DNA from: an uncultured Ruthenibacterium sp.
GTDB taxonomy: Bacteria; Bacillota; Clostridia; Oscillospirales; Ruminococcaceae
Length of the DNA stretch: 41,200 nt
Direction of reading: 5' to 3'
Assembly: GCA_944386565.1 (NCBI GenBank)
Contig: CALXBO010000018.1
Coordinates: 1 to 41,200, forward strand
Part shown: positions 25,282 through 33,186 of the stretch, piece by piece
Layout: each line of letters opens with the position of its first letter
Position numbering within the stretch: the first letter of the stretch is position 1
Made by a program: the position numbers and the translations under genes
The notes under the pieces: generated by a model
Databases searched by the model: none
Seen by the model: only the letters and a program-made list of their open reading frames with translations
Told to the model about the DNA's origin: nothing

Positions 25282-25640
25282 CGTGCAGCTTCGGCGCGGC
25301 GCCGTCGGCCCTTGTGGTCACGCCGCAGAACAAGGTGATGTGCGGCGGCCCGCCGGCAGCCAACATCGCCGACACGAAACCCATGGCGAACATCATGCCC
25401 TTCGGGATGTGTTCGTCGCTCGCGAACCCCACGGTCGCGTCGGCCACCGCTGCCGCGATGGGCGTTCTCACACCGATGCCGTGCGTCCCCGTCCCGAGCG
25501 GGACGTGGATTCCCGGCAGCACAACGGTGCTCCTCGGCGGCATGCCCGCCCTGAACAGCACCTGCAAGCTCATGTGTGCTTATGGGGGCGTGATCCAGTT
25601 TGCGACCCCCGGGCAAATAAAAACAACCGTAGGCAACTGA
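25245..25640 (+). CDS. PAAR-like tip protein (DUF4280/DUF4150 type)
   Basis: A 131-residue protein matching PAAR-like DUF4280 proteins, which sharpen the tip of the membrane-puncturing spike in contractile systems. Family features visible are the glycine/proline-rich body, the cysteine-containing MTCSFGAAPSAL start, VMCGGPPAANIADTKPMANIMPFGMC, and GVLTPMPCVPVPSGTWIPGSTTVLLGG. The many cysteines and lack of any extension make it a plain tip rather than an effector fusion. GAGGAGG seven bases upstream decides the start at 25245 over the nearby ATG at 25240. It is separated from the spike gene (33183) by about 7.5 kb but lies in the same operon. Confidence 0.92.
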   Translation: MAGNLVCSGAQMTCSFGAAPSALVVTPQNKVMCGGPPAANIADTKPMANIMPFGMCSSLANPTVASATAAAMGVLTPMPCVPVPSGTWIPGSTTVLLGGMPALNSTCKLMCAYGGVIQFATPGQIKTTVGN

Positions 25641-25666
25641 TCCATGCGCAAAACAACAAATCGAAA

Positions 25667-25711
25667 AGGAGGAGCGGTCCGGCAAAACAAGCCGGACCCA
25701 GACAAATTATG
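25667..25711 (+). promoter_or_regulatory. Split ribosome binding site with bridging hairpin for the sheath gene
   Basis: AGGAGG (25667-25672) lies 36 bases before the sheath ATG (25709), far outside normal spacing, and no closer SD exists. Between them is a perfect 8-bp stem GGTCCGGC (25676-25683) / GCCGGACC (25691-25698) with a seven-base loop. Folding the hairpin shortens the effective distance to about 11-13 bases. Such bridged sites are known, for instance in phage T4 gene 38. The upstream coding frame is open but has no better start. Confidence 0.7.
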
Positions 25712-27424
25712 GCTGAGTATCTATCCCCTGGAGTGTACGTGGAAGAATTTGAATCGGGCATGCGCGCCATGGAAGGCGTGAGCACCAGCACCGCCGGCTT
25801 TGTCGGCATGGCGGAGCGCGGCCCGGTGGTGGGCACCCCGGAGTTCATCACCAGCTTCGCCGATTATCAGCGCAAGTTCGGCGGTTATCTGTCCGAGACG
25901 ACGCACGGCGCGAACCGTTTCCTGCCCTATGCGGTGGAACAGTTCTTCGCCAACGGCGGCGCGCGCTGCTTTGTGATGCGTGTTGCTCCCTCCGACGCCA
26001 AGGCTGCCCGCGCGGTGCTGGGCAGCGTCACGATGACGGCCAAGAACCCCGGCAGGTGGGGCAACTCCATCCGCGTCGTCGTCACGCCCGCCTCGAAGGG
26101 CAAGTCGCAGGCTGTCGCCGTGACGGAAGACGCCGCCGGCGGCAAGACCTATACGCTCAAAAACGCCTCCGTGTTCAGCGAGGGCGACGTGGTGGCTCTC
26201 TCCGAGAGCGGCCGCGTCGTCGGCTACAACCGCGTGGACAGAGTGCAGGACAACGACGTCGTGTTCGCCGATGAGTTCGAGCAGGAGATCGTCGACACCG
26301 CGCTCGTTCCCCGCCGCGTGCTGTCCACGTGCGAAGTCAACATCGAAGTGCTGTGCGGCGACATCGACGAGGTCTACGAGAACGTGTCCCTCGCCGAGGG
26401 CTCGGCCGACTGCATCACGAACCGCCTGTCCCGCTCCGCGCTGGTGGCGGTGAGCGTCGCGGGCGTGCCCGACGCGCTGCCCCCCATCGCCGCGATCACG
26501 GGCGACGACGCGGACAGGAAGACCGTGTTCACGCTCGACGGCGGCTCCGACGGCAGCTGCAAGCTCGCGGACGACTCCGTCTACATCGGCGGCGGCGACG
26601 CCCCCGGCAAGCGCACGGGCCTCGCTGCGTTTGAAGAAGTGAACAACGTCAGCATCATGGCCGTCCCGGGCATCACCAGCGCCGCCGTCCAGCTCGCGCT
26701 CGTGGCCCAGTGCCAGAATCTCGCAAACCGCTTCGCGGTGCTCGACATGCCGCTCGAGATGACAAAGCCGCAGGACCTGCTGGCGCACCGCGAGATCGTC
26801 GATTCCGACTACGCCGCCATGTACGCTCCCTGGCTGCAGGTCTATGACCCCGCCGCGAAGCGCCCGGCCTACATCCCGCCCTCCGGCGCGGTGTGCGGCA
26901 TCTACGCCCGCGTCGACATCGCCCGCGGCGTGCACAAGGCCCCCGCGAACGAAGTCGTCAACAACTGCACGGGCCTGTCGTGCCTGTACAACAAGAGCGA
27001 GCAGGATCTGCTCAACCCCGCCGGCGTCAACCTCATCCGCGCGCTGCCCGGCCAGGGCATCCGCGTCTGGGGCGCGCGCACGTGCTCGAGCAACAGCCTG
27101 TGGAAGTACGTCAACGTCCGGCGCCTGTTCATCTACCTCGAGGAGACCATCCGCACGCAGACCAACTGGGCCGTGTTCGAGCCGAACGACGAAGTGCTCT
27201 GGCTGCGCGTGCAGCGCACGATCACCTCGTTCCTGCGCGACATGTACCGCTCCGGCGCGCTGGTCGGCGCCACCGAGAGCGAGGCGTTCTTCGTCAACGT
27301 CGGCCGCGACACGATGACCGAGCAGGACATCCAGAACGGCCGCCTGATCTGCGTCATCGGCGCAGCGCCCAGCCGTCCCGCGGAGTTTGTCATCTTCCGC
27401 ATCACCCAGAACACGAAGGAATGA
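25709..27424 (+). CDS. Contractile sheath protein (Afp2-4 / phage tail sheath family)
   Basis: A 571-residue phage tail sheath protein. It starts with the family-typical MAEYLSPGVYVEEF and contains the GFVGMAERGP region; its C-terminal core is highly characteristic (WKYVNVRRLFIYLEETI, NWAVFEPNDEVLWLRVQRTI, FLRDMYRSGALVG, and the ending PAEFVIFRITQ). The sheath polymerises around the inner tube and contracts to drive it through a membrane. PVC and Afp loci have two or three sheath paralogues, while this locus has one. The long open frame upstream of the ATG does not resemble the family. Translation is expected to use the hairpin-bridged SD described at 25667. It is followed by the tube gene after 39 bases. 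Confidence 0.97.
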   Translation: MAEYLSPGVYVEEFESGMRAMEGVSTSTAGFVGMAERGPVVGTPEFITSFADYQRKFGGYLSETTHGANRFLPYAVEQFFANGGARCFVMRVAPSDAKAARAVLGSVTMTAKNPGRWGNSIRVVVTPASKGKSQAVAVTEDAAGGKTYTLKNASVFSEGDVVALSESGRVVGYNRVDRVQDNDVVFADEFEQEIVDTALVPRRVLSTCEVNIEVLCGDIDEVYENVSLAEGSADCITNRLSRSALVAVSVAGVPDALPPIAAITGDDADRKTVFTLDGGSDGSCKLADDSVYIGGGDAPGKRTGLAAFEEVNNVSIMAVPGITSAAVQLALVAQCQNLANRFAVLDMPLEMTKPQDLLAHREIVDSDYAAMYAPWLQVYDPAAKRPAYIPPSGAVCGIYARVDIARGVHKAPANEVVNNCTGLSCLYNKSEQDLLNPAGVNLIRALPGQGIRVWGARTCSSNSLWKYVNVRRLFIYLEETIRTQTNWAVFEPNDEVLWLRVQRTITSFLRDMYRSGALVGATESEAFFVNVGRDTMTEQDIQNGRLICVIGAAPSRPAEFVIFRITQNTKE

Positions 27425-27463
27425 CGCCCACCGGCGCGATGAACGAAAGGAAGGAACACCGTT

Positions 27464-27910
27464 ATGGCCAACACGTATCCGTTTAAGAAATACAACTACC
27501 GCGTCGAGATCGACAGCATCGACGTGGCCGCGTTCTCCGAGGTCAGCGGCGTCGACGCCAGCATCGACGTCATCGAGTACCGCGAGGGCACCGATCCCAT
27601 CAACTCGCCGCGCAAGATGCCCGGCATGACGAAGTACGGCAACGTCACGCTCAAGTGGGGCATGACGGAGAACATGTCGTTCTACGAGTGGGTCGCCGGC
27701 ATCTCGAACGGCTCCAAGGCGTCCGCCGAGGACCGCATGCAGGATGTCACCATCCACCTGCAGGACGACGCGCACGACGACATCGCCAGCTGGACGCTGA
27801 AAAATGCGTGGCCGTGCAAGTACACCGGCCCGGATTTCAACGCCTCCTCCAGCGAGATCGCGTTCGAGAGCGTTGAGCTCGCGTTCGAGGAAATGCTCCG
27901 CGACCAGTAA
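27464..27910 (+). CDS. Inner tube protein (Afp1-like, gp19/T4-tail-tube family)
   Basis: A 148-residue tube protein of the T4 gp19/Hcp-like fold, stacked as hexameric rings inside the sheath. Diagnostic stretches are FKKYNYRVEIDSIDVAAFSEVSG at the N-terminus, IEYREGTDP, MPGMTKYGNVTLKWG, and the C-terminal EIAFESVELAFEEM. It is the only standard tube gene in the locus; the second tube-like protein at 28523 is longer and probably the initiator. AAGGAAGG precedes its ATG. A strong hairpin after the stop may protect its mRNA, consistent with the high copy number expected of tube subunits. Confidence 0.97.
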   Translation: MANTYPFKKYNYRVEIDSIDVAAFSEVSGVDASIDVIEYREGTDPINSPRKMPGMTKYGNVTLKWGMTENMSFYEWVAGISNGSKASAEDRMQDVTIHLQDDAHDDIASWTLKNAWPCKYTGPDFNASSSEIAFESVELAFEEMLRDQ

Positions 27911-27932
27911 GCCTTTCGACTGACACGCTGTG

Positions 27933-27954
27933 CCCCGGCCCGCACGGGCCGGGG
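27933..27954 (+). promoter_or_regulatory. Stable hairpin after the tube gene
   Basis: A perfect 9-bp GC stem (CCCCGGCCC, GCAC loop, GGGCCGGGG) lies 22 bases after the tube stop and just before the next SD. No T-run follows, so it is likely a 3' mRNA-stabilising or attenuating element that sets sheath/tube above baseplate expression. Confidence 0.6.
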
Positions 27955-27970
27955 CTGAAAGGAAAACGCT

Positions 27971-28342
27971 ATGGAAGAGTTTGCAACCGAATTTGAATTC
28001 GACCTCCCGAAGGGATACATCGACTCCGCCGGAACGCTGCACAAGCACGGCGTGATGCGCCTTGCCACGGCGGCCGACGAGATCCTGCCGCTGCGCGATC
28101 CGCGCGTCGTGCAGAACCCCGGCTATCTCACCATCATCCTGCTCGCGCGCGTCATCACCAGCCTCGGTACGCTGCCGAAGATCGACCCGCGCGTCATCGA
28201 GCGCCTGTTCTCGTCGGACCTCGCGTTTTTGCAGAACATGTACCAGCGCATCAACGCGCCCGAGCCCGTCACCGAGACGTGCGTGTGCCCCGAGTGCGGC
28301 CACAAGTTCGAGCAGCAGGTAAATTTTACGCAGGCGGAGTGA
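27971..28342 (+). CDS. Phage tail assembly-like protein with C-terminal zinc-knuckle motif
   Basis: A 123-residue protein at the position where eCIS loci carry a small tail assembly protein. The body (FDLPKGYIDSAGTLHKHGVMRLATAADEI, then LRDPRVVQNPGYLTIILLARVITSLG) resembles tail assembly chaperones of contractile phages. The C-terminus has CVCPECGHKFE, a half zinc-ribbon that may bind metal. Its stop (TGA) overlaps the GTG of the next small gene, giving translational coupling. It likely acts during tube/sheath assembly or baseplate nucleation rather than as an abundant particle part; that is inferred from family position. Confidence 0.88.
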   Translation: MEEFATEFEFDLPKGYIDSAGTLHKHGVMRLATAADEILPLRDPRVVQNPGYLTIILLARVITSLGTLPKIDPRVIERLFSSDLAFLQNMYQRINAPEPVTETCVCPECGHKFEQQVNFTQAE

Positions 28343-28518
28343 CCCTCTATCCCGAGCAGGAGCTGTACAAGGAGATGTCGTTCCTGTCGTACTACTACCA
28401 CTGGGATTACAGGACGGTCATGACGCTGGATCATCAGACGAGACGACGGTTCTGCGCGGAGATCTCCGCCATCCACAAGGAACTGAACCATACGCCCAAA
28501 AACATTTTCGAGGTGTGA
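28339..28518 (+). CDS. DUF6760-like small CIS protein
   Basis: A 59-residue protein starting at GTG 28339, which overlaps the preceding TGA (GTGA). The sequence LYPEQELYKEMSFLSYYYHW, followed by the RRRFCAEISAIHKELN helix, resembles the short DUF6760 proteins that follow the tail assembly gene in many eCIS clusters. A longer frame beginning at 28279 would run inside the previous gene and is unlikely. The coupling to the preceding gene suggests a shared assembly role. No biochemical function is established to my knowledge. Confidence 0.82.
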   Translation: MTLYPEQELYKEMSFLSYYYHWDYRTVMTLDHQTRRRFCAEISAIHKELNHTPKNIFEV

Positions 28519-28522
28519 AGCC

Positions 28523-29035
28523 ATGAGCGCTGAGACGGTATTCTGGAACCCGCGGCCCGAACCGGTCCCGAGCTACAAATTCCAGGTCTTCATCAACAAC
28601 ATCCGCATGGGCTTCTCCCGCGTGACAAACATCGAGGAGTCCATCGAGACGGAGCCTTTGCAGGAGGGCGGCGTGAACGACCGCGTCTACTCGCTGCGCG
28701 CGCCCGTGCGCGGGGAGAAAACGCTCGTGCTCGAGCGCGGCGCGGGAACGCGCGGCCTTGTGCTCGAACTGCTCACGCTGCGTTTCCGCGTCGGCCAGCG
28801 AATCCCCGGCACGATGCTCATTCTCGTCAGCGGGCGCGACGGCGCCATCACCAACATCTACGAGGTGCACGGCGCGGTCATCAAGAAATGCAAGGTCGGC
28901 AACCTCGACGCCATGAGCAGCGAGGTGCTGATCGAATCGTTCGAACTGACGTATGAGACGCTGGAGAGCCATCCGCTGGCCTCGAGCATCGTGGGGAGCA
29001 TCATGTCGGCCGCAGGGCTCTCCGCCATCTTCTGA
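28523..29035 (+). CDS. Tube-initiator / second tube paralogue (Afp5-like)
   Basis: A 170-residue protein of the same gp19-like tube fold as the gene at 27464 but longer. Shared landmarks are PSYKFQVFINNIRMGFSRVTN at the N-terminus and EVLIESFELTYETL at the end. In Afp/PVC particles a divergent tube protein (Afp5) forms the first ring and joins the tube to the spike hub; the position before the LysM adaptor, hub and spike genes supports that role. The extra C-terminal tail (HPLASSIVGSIMSAAGLSAIF) is hydrophobic and may seal the joint. GAGGTG precedes its ATG. Confidence 0.92.
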   Translation: MSAETVFWNPRPEPVPSYKFQVFINNIRMGFSRVTNIEESIETEPLQEGGVNDRVYSLRAPVRGEKTLVLERGAGTRGLVLELLTLRFRVGQRIPGTMLILVSGRDGAITNIYEVHGAVIKKCKVGNLDAMSSEVLIESFELTYETLESHPLASSIVGSIMSAAGLSAIF

Positions 29036-29069
29036 ATTGTCCGGAGCTTAGAGAAAGGAGGCGACGCGC

Positions 29070-31199
29070 GTGATTCTGCTCACACAATCGGGATACGATC
29101 CCGGCCGCGACATCCTCGCGCGCTGCGCCGCCGTCTCCGCGTCCGTGGGCGCGCCCGCGCCGATGGTGCATCTCCTGCCCGCAGAGGCCGCCGAAGCTCC
29201 CGCGCGCAGCGAGACGTACATCGAGCAGGTGTACCACATCACGCAGACGCTCGAGACGAACTATCTCGTCAACCTTCAGATGGACCTGCGCTTTCTGACG
29301 CTGAAGCTCGACGGCGCGCTGCGCCAGCTCGCGCGCGTCGAACAGGATGCGGCGCGCATGCACGCGTCCGCGCCGAGAAGCGATGAGAAAGCGCCGCAGG
29401 GCAAAGCGGCTGCTCCGGCCGCCGCAGAGCCTGTCCCTCGCAGCGCCCCCGCGCGCGCGGCGATCTCCGCCGCCCGTCCGCTCGCGCTGCTCGACCTTGC
29501 GCGCACGCGCGCTCTCGAACCGCTCGAAATTTCCGTTCTCCGTGCGCAGGAGAACCGGGAACGCGCCGGTTCGCAGCCGCAAAGCGCCGAACGCGTGCTG
29601 TTGAGCGCACCGCCCGCCGTGCCGGTGCAGGACGCTCCCGTGCAGCGCGCGCAGCATCCGGTTTTTGCAACGCAACCTGTGCGCCCGGCCGCTTCGGAGA
29701 AACCTGCCGCTCCGTCCCGTCCCGCCGCGCCCGCACAGACCGTGCTTCGCAGCGAAACGCCCTCTGACCCGCAGCGCCCCGCCGCCGTGCACAGCGGCAC
29801 TCCGGCGCAGACGGGTGCACGAAGAGACGCAAGAAGTACGGACTTAAAGCTGCCCGTTCCTCCGGTTTCCGCCGCTCCGGCCGCGCGCGACATCCGCACG
29901 GCGCAGACGGCGCTCCCGGCAACGGAAACGGCATTGCAGACCCAAACCGCATCACCTGCGGTTCCAGCGCAGAACCCGGCAGTTCCGCAGACCGCCGCCG
30001 CGCAGACGCTCCCGGCCGCCCGGCCCCTTGCGCCTGCCCCGACGGTCCTGCGCACGGAACCCTCCGCCGCTCCCGAATCCGCTCGGACGGCAGAGCACGG
30101 AACGCCCAAGGCTTTCTCCGCCGCCCCGGCGCAGACGGTGCACACCGCACCGCCCGCACAGACCGTTTCCCGCGCGGAACCGGCACAGTCCGCGCGACAG
30201 ACACCGCGAACGCAGAGCAAGCCGTCCGCGCCTGCACCGCTCGGGACGCAAGCGTCCGCGCCGCTCACACAGCGCCGCCCGCTCGGCCACTTCGAGCCGC
30301 AGGAGGGGCAGGAGACCGCCGCGCCGCCCGCGTACGCGCCCGTCCCCGGCCGCATGGCCGCCGACCGCGTGCTGCGCCGCGATGCGGCCGCGCAGGAGCA
30401 GCGCCGCACACAGGTTTCGCAGACGACGCAAACTCCGCAGAAAGCTCACTCCGCGCAGGCGGCCCCCGCCGCCCGCACCGCAAGTGCCGCAGTCCCCGCG
30501 GCCGTGCAGGCATCGCCCGCACAGACGGCCCCGGCGCAGCCCATTGCGGCGCCCGCGCCGCTTGTGTACGCACAGCCGCGTGCAGCCGGAGAGCCCCCGG
30601 AGACACCCTCCGCCGCGTCGCAGACGGCAGCTCCCGCGCATTCGACCCGCACAGTTGCGCCCGCACCGCTCGTGCACGCACAGCCCAACACTCCGGCAGC
30701 GGCTGCCCGGAACGCCGCCGCCCCGCCGCAGACAAGCCCGCGCGATTTCGCCCGTCAGGTGAGCGGCAAATACGCCGCCGCGCCCGGCTCGCCCGCAGTG
30801 CACACAGTGCTCACGCCGCGCGCGGGAATCACCGCCGCGCAGGCGGCACAGCCCACCGCATCCGCGGGAACGACGGCGCGCGCGAACGCGGCAAGCGCCG
30901 TGCCCGCCGCCTTCGCGGGCCCGGCCGCGATGGAATTCCGCCGGGAAACAGCGCCCGCCGCACCCGGCGCGGAGCAGGCGGAGGAAAACGACATCAAGAC
31001 CGTGCGCCGCACGCGCACGGTGAAGCAGGAGACGCTGCCCGCCGAGGTGAAAACGGCGGTCAATGCGTCCGGCGCGCAGCTGCCGGCCGCGGCGGCGCAC
31101 GTCCGCGTCGCGCCCGCCGAGGTGGAGCGCATTGCAGATAAGGTGTACCGCCAGATCGAGGCGCGGCTGCGCAGCGAAAAAGCAAGAAGGGGGATGTGA
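29070..31199 (+). CDS. Ala/Pro-rich low-complexity protein within the tail gene cluster
   Basis: A 709-residue protein I do not recognise. The N-terminal ~100 residues look folded and helical (YIEQVYHITQTLETNYLVNL, then DLRFLTLKLDGALRQLARVEQDAARM), followed by about 520 residues dominated by Ala, Pro, Gln, Thr and Ser with recurring AQTA/PAQT-type motifs and no clear domain. The C-terminal ~70 residues again look ordered (TVRRTRTVKQETLP, VERIADKVYRQIEARLRSEK). The start is GTG, eight bases after AAAGGAGG. It sits between tube initiator and LysM adaptor. It could be a disordered linker or scaffold, a tape-measure substitute, or a cargo; tape measures are usually long helical proteins, so that option is uncertain. 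Confidence 0.88.
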   Translation: MILLTQSGYDPGRDILARCAAVSASVGAPAPMVHLLPAEAAEAPARSETYIEQVYHITQTLETNYLVNLQMDLRFLTLKLDGALRQLARVEQDAARMHASAPRSDEKAPQGKAAAPAAAEPVPRSAPARAAISAARPLALLDLARTRALEPLEISVLRAQENRERAGSQPQSAERVLLSAPPAVPVQDAPVQRAQHPVFATQPVRPAASEKPAAPSRPAAPAQTVLRSETPSDPQRPAAVHSGTPAQTGARRDARSTDLKLPVPPVSAAPAARDIRTAQTALPATETALQTQTASPAVPAQNPAVPQTAAAQTLPAARPLAPAPTVLRTEPSAAPESARTAEHGTPKAFSAAPAQTVHTAPPAQTVSRAEPAQSARQTPRTQSKPSAPAPLGTQASAPLTQRRPLGHFEPQEGQETAAPPAYAPVPGRMAADRVLRRDAAAQEQRRTQVSQTTQTPQKAHSAQAAPAARTASAAVPAAVQASPAQTAPAQPIAAPAPLVYAQPRAAGEPPETPSAASQTAAPAHSTRTVAPAPLVHAQPNTPAAAARNAAAPPQTSPRDFARQVSGKYAAAPGSPAVHTVLTPRAGITAAQAAQPTASAGTTARANAASAVPAAFAGPAAMEFRRETAPAAPGAEQAEENDIKTVRRTRTVKQETLPAEVKTAVNASGAQLPAAAAHVRVAPAEVERIADKVYRQIEARLRSEKARRGM

Positions 31200-31202
31200 C
31201 GC

Positions 31203-32039
31203 ATGTCGCTGATACAATCGTCAAAGGGAAAGGCCGGGAGCGTGAAAGCGGCCGTCAAGAAGAAGCTCTCGCCCGCAAAGCTCGAGAAGGCCAAAATTCA
31301 GGTCATCACGAACCCGAGGAATATCAGCTCGGCGCGCGGCACTGCGCTCACCGTCCAGTTCAACCCCTCGGAATATTCCATCCAGCGCCACGCGCGCGCA
31401 TCCGTGCGGCGCCCGCTCGGGCGTGACTCCGACCCGTCGCGGTCGTTCGCCGTCTCGGGCGACCTCGCCACGCTGTCGGTGACGCTCTACTTCGACACCA
31501 TCACCGACCTGCACAACACGTCGCTCACCGGCATGGTCAGCGCCGTGAAAAGCGGCGGCACGGCGGCGCTGAAATCGACGGCCGTGCAGCTCGCGAAAGA
31601 CCAGTTCCTGCCCGGGAGCTCGAACAAATCGGCTGACACATGCGCCGAACTGATGCGCCTGTTGAAGTTCAACAGCGAGACGCACCAGCCGCCGCTCGTC
31701 AACTTCGTCTGGGGCCCGCTCGACTTCGAGGGCCGCGTGGAGTCCATCCACACGACCTACACGATGTTCTCGTCGGACGGCACGCCCGTTCGCGCGAAAG
31801 TCGACCTGCGCATCACGGGCAGCGAGCGGCAGGACATGAATCTCGCCCGGCAGCTGCCCTTTGAATCGCCCGACCGCACGAAGGAGCGCACCCTCGCGCA
31901 GGGCGACCAGCTCTGGATGGTCGCGAGCCGCGAGTACGACGACCCCGCCCAGTGGAAGGTCATCGCCGAGGCGAACGACATCCTCAATCCCCGCAAGCTC
32001 GAGACGGCCGCCACGTTGAAAGTACCGTCCATCAAGTGA
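31203..32039 (+). CDS. LysM-type tube/baseplate adaptor protein (Afp7-like, CIS_tube)
   Basis: A 278-residue protein of the CIS_tube/Afp7 group, which joins the first tube ring to the spike hub. Visible features are the TNPRNISSARGTALTVQFNPSEYSI block, SFAVSGDLATLSVTLYFDT, and PLVNFVWGPLDFEGRVESIHTTYTMF, all typical. The final ~50 residues (QLWMVASREYDDPAQWKVIAE, then NILNP-like DILNPRKL) form a LysM-like motif as in T4 gp53 relatives. SD AGAAGGGGG lies eight bases upstream, and the previous stop is only three bases away. The N-terminus has an extra basic, lysine-rich extension of about 30 residues. Confidence 0.93.
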   Translation: MSLIQSSKGKAGSVKAAVKKKLSPAKLEKAKIQVITNPRNISSARGTALTVQFNPSEYSIQRHARASVRRPLGRDSDPSRSFAVSGDLATLSVTLYFDTITDLHNTSLTGMVSAVKSGGTAALKSTAVQLAKDQFLPGSSNKSADTCAELMRLLKFNSETHQPPLVNFVWGPLDFEGRVESIHTTYTMFSSDGTPVRAKVDLRITGSERQDMNLARQLPFESPDRTKERTLAQGDQLWMVASREYDDPAQWKVIAEANDILNPRKLETAATLKVPSIK

Positions 32040-32085
32040 GAGAAAAATAAACGCGGCCGCGCGCCGCAGAAGGGAGAGCCGCACC

Positions 32086-33186
32086 GTGGATCTGATGACC
32101 GCGAGCACCAGCTATACGCTGCTGGAGACAAAATATCAGAAATTTGCGGCGCCCACCGCGCGCATCCTCGTCGACGGCGTCGACCTCGCCGAGCGCATGA
32201 ACACCCGCTTTTCCGGCATCACGGCCGACCTCTCGGCCGACTACGCGGCCTCCGGCATCTCGTTCGACGTCATCGGCGAATACCGCGCCGACAAGACGGA
32301 GTTCGACTCCTCCGGGGCGGCGAAAGTCCTCCAGCTCGGCGCGAAAGTGGAGCTGGAACTCGGCTACATCCGCACCGAGAAGGTGTTCAGCGGCCTCGTC
32401 ACGGACGTCGAGTACGATTTCAGCGGCGAGGACGAGCCGGTCATCCACGTCGAGTGCATGGACGCGAAATGTCTTCTGATGAAGATGCAGCGCCTCGAGA
32501 TCCGCAGCGAGAAGAAAATCGGCCCGCTCGTCAGCGCGCTTTTATCACAGAGCCCCGTGTCGGCGTATCTCTCGGGAAAGCAGGTCAGCCTCACGGAGAC
32601 CGAGCGCGAGCCGCTGCCCTTTAACATGGACACCGACTACGACTTCCTCGTGCGCCAGGCGCAGTACACGGGGTGCGAGTTCTTCATCTTCGCGGGCAAG
32701 GCGTACTTCCGCGAGCCGGCGAAGCTCACCACGCCCGTCATGACGCTCGAGCCGCAGCACGGCATCCTCTCGGCCACGATGAGCCTGCGCGGTGCGCCGC
32801 TCGTGAAGAAGGTCACCGTCCGGGGCGTCGACCCCGAGAGCGACAAGGCCGTCTCGGGCTCGGCCACGTCGTCCGGCAAGTTCGGCGACGGCTCGGGGCC
32901 CTCGAAGATGCTCTCCGGCACGGAGCGCACGTACTTCGACCCGCGCGCCGTCAGCGCGAAGGACGCGTCCGACCGCGCGAAAGCCATTCTGCGCGGCATC
33001 GAGCGCCAGTTCGGCGTTCTGAACTGCCGCTGCATCGGACTGCCGGAGATCGTGCCCGGACGATGGATCAAGGTCAGCGGCCTCGCGCCGCAGGCCACGG
33101 GCAAATTCTACATCATGCGGGTGCGCCACGTGTACAGCGACGCGGGCTTCACCACTTCGTTTGAAGCAAGGACGGACAGCTTATGA
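32086..33186 (+). CDS. Spike hub protein (gp27/late control D-like; N-terminal half of Afp8/VgrG)
   Basis: A 366-residue protein matching the phage late-control D / gp27-like hub that forms the ring joining spike to tube. Recognisable segments are FSGLVTDVEYDF, VHVECMDAKCLLMKM, DTDYDFLVRQAQYTGCEFFIFAGKAYF and the C-terminal PGRWIKVSGLAPQATGKFYI, then HVYSDAGFTTSFEA. In VgrG and Afp8 this part is fused to the spike; here it is a separate gene whose stop overlaps the spike ATG (ATGA). The GTG start has AAGGGAG ten bases upstream. Hub and spike should assemble as separate subunits, like gp27 and gp5 of T4. Confidence 0.94.
   Translation: MDLMTASTSYTLLETKYQKFAAPTARILVDGVDLAERMNTRFSGITADLSADYAASGISFDVIGEYRADKTEFDSSGAAKVLQLGAKVELELGYIRTEKVFSGLVTDVEYDFSGEDEPVIHVECMDAKCLLMKMQRLEIRSEKKIGPLVSALLSQSPVSAYLSGKQVSLTETEREPLPFNMDTDYDFLVRQAQYTGCEFFIFAGKAYFREPAKLTTPVMTLEPQHGILSATMSLRGAPLVKKVTVRGVDPESDKAVSGSATSSGKFGDGSGPSKMLSGTERTYFDPRAVSAKDASDRAKAILRGIERQFGVLNCRCIGLPEIVPGRWIKVSGLAPQATGKFYIMRVRHVYSDAGFTTSFEARTDSL

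Noticed and set aside
24737..25708. Upstream extension of the sheath reading frame by 324 codons
   Set aside because: It overlaps two real genes, has Arg/Ser-rich shadow composition, and sheath homologues begin at MAEYLSPGVYVEE.
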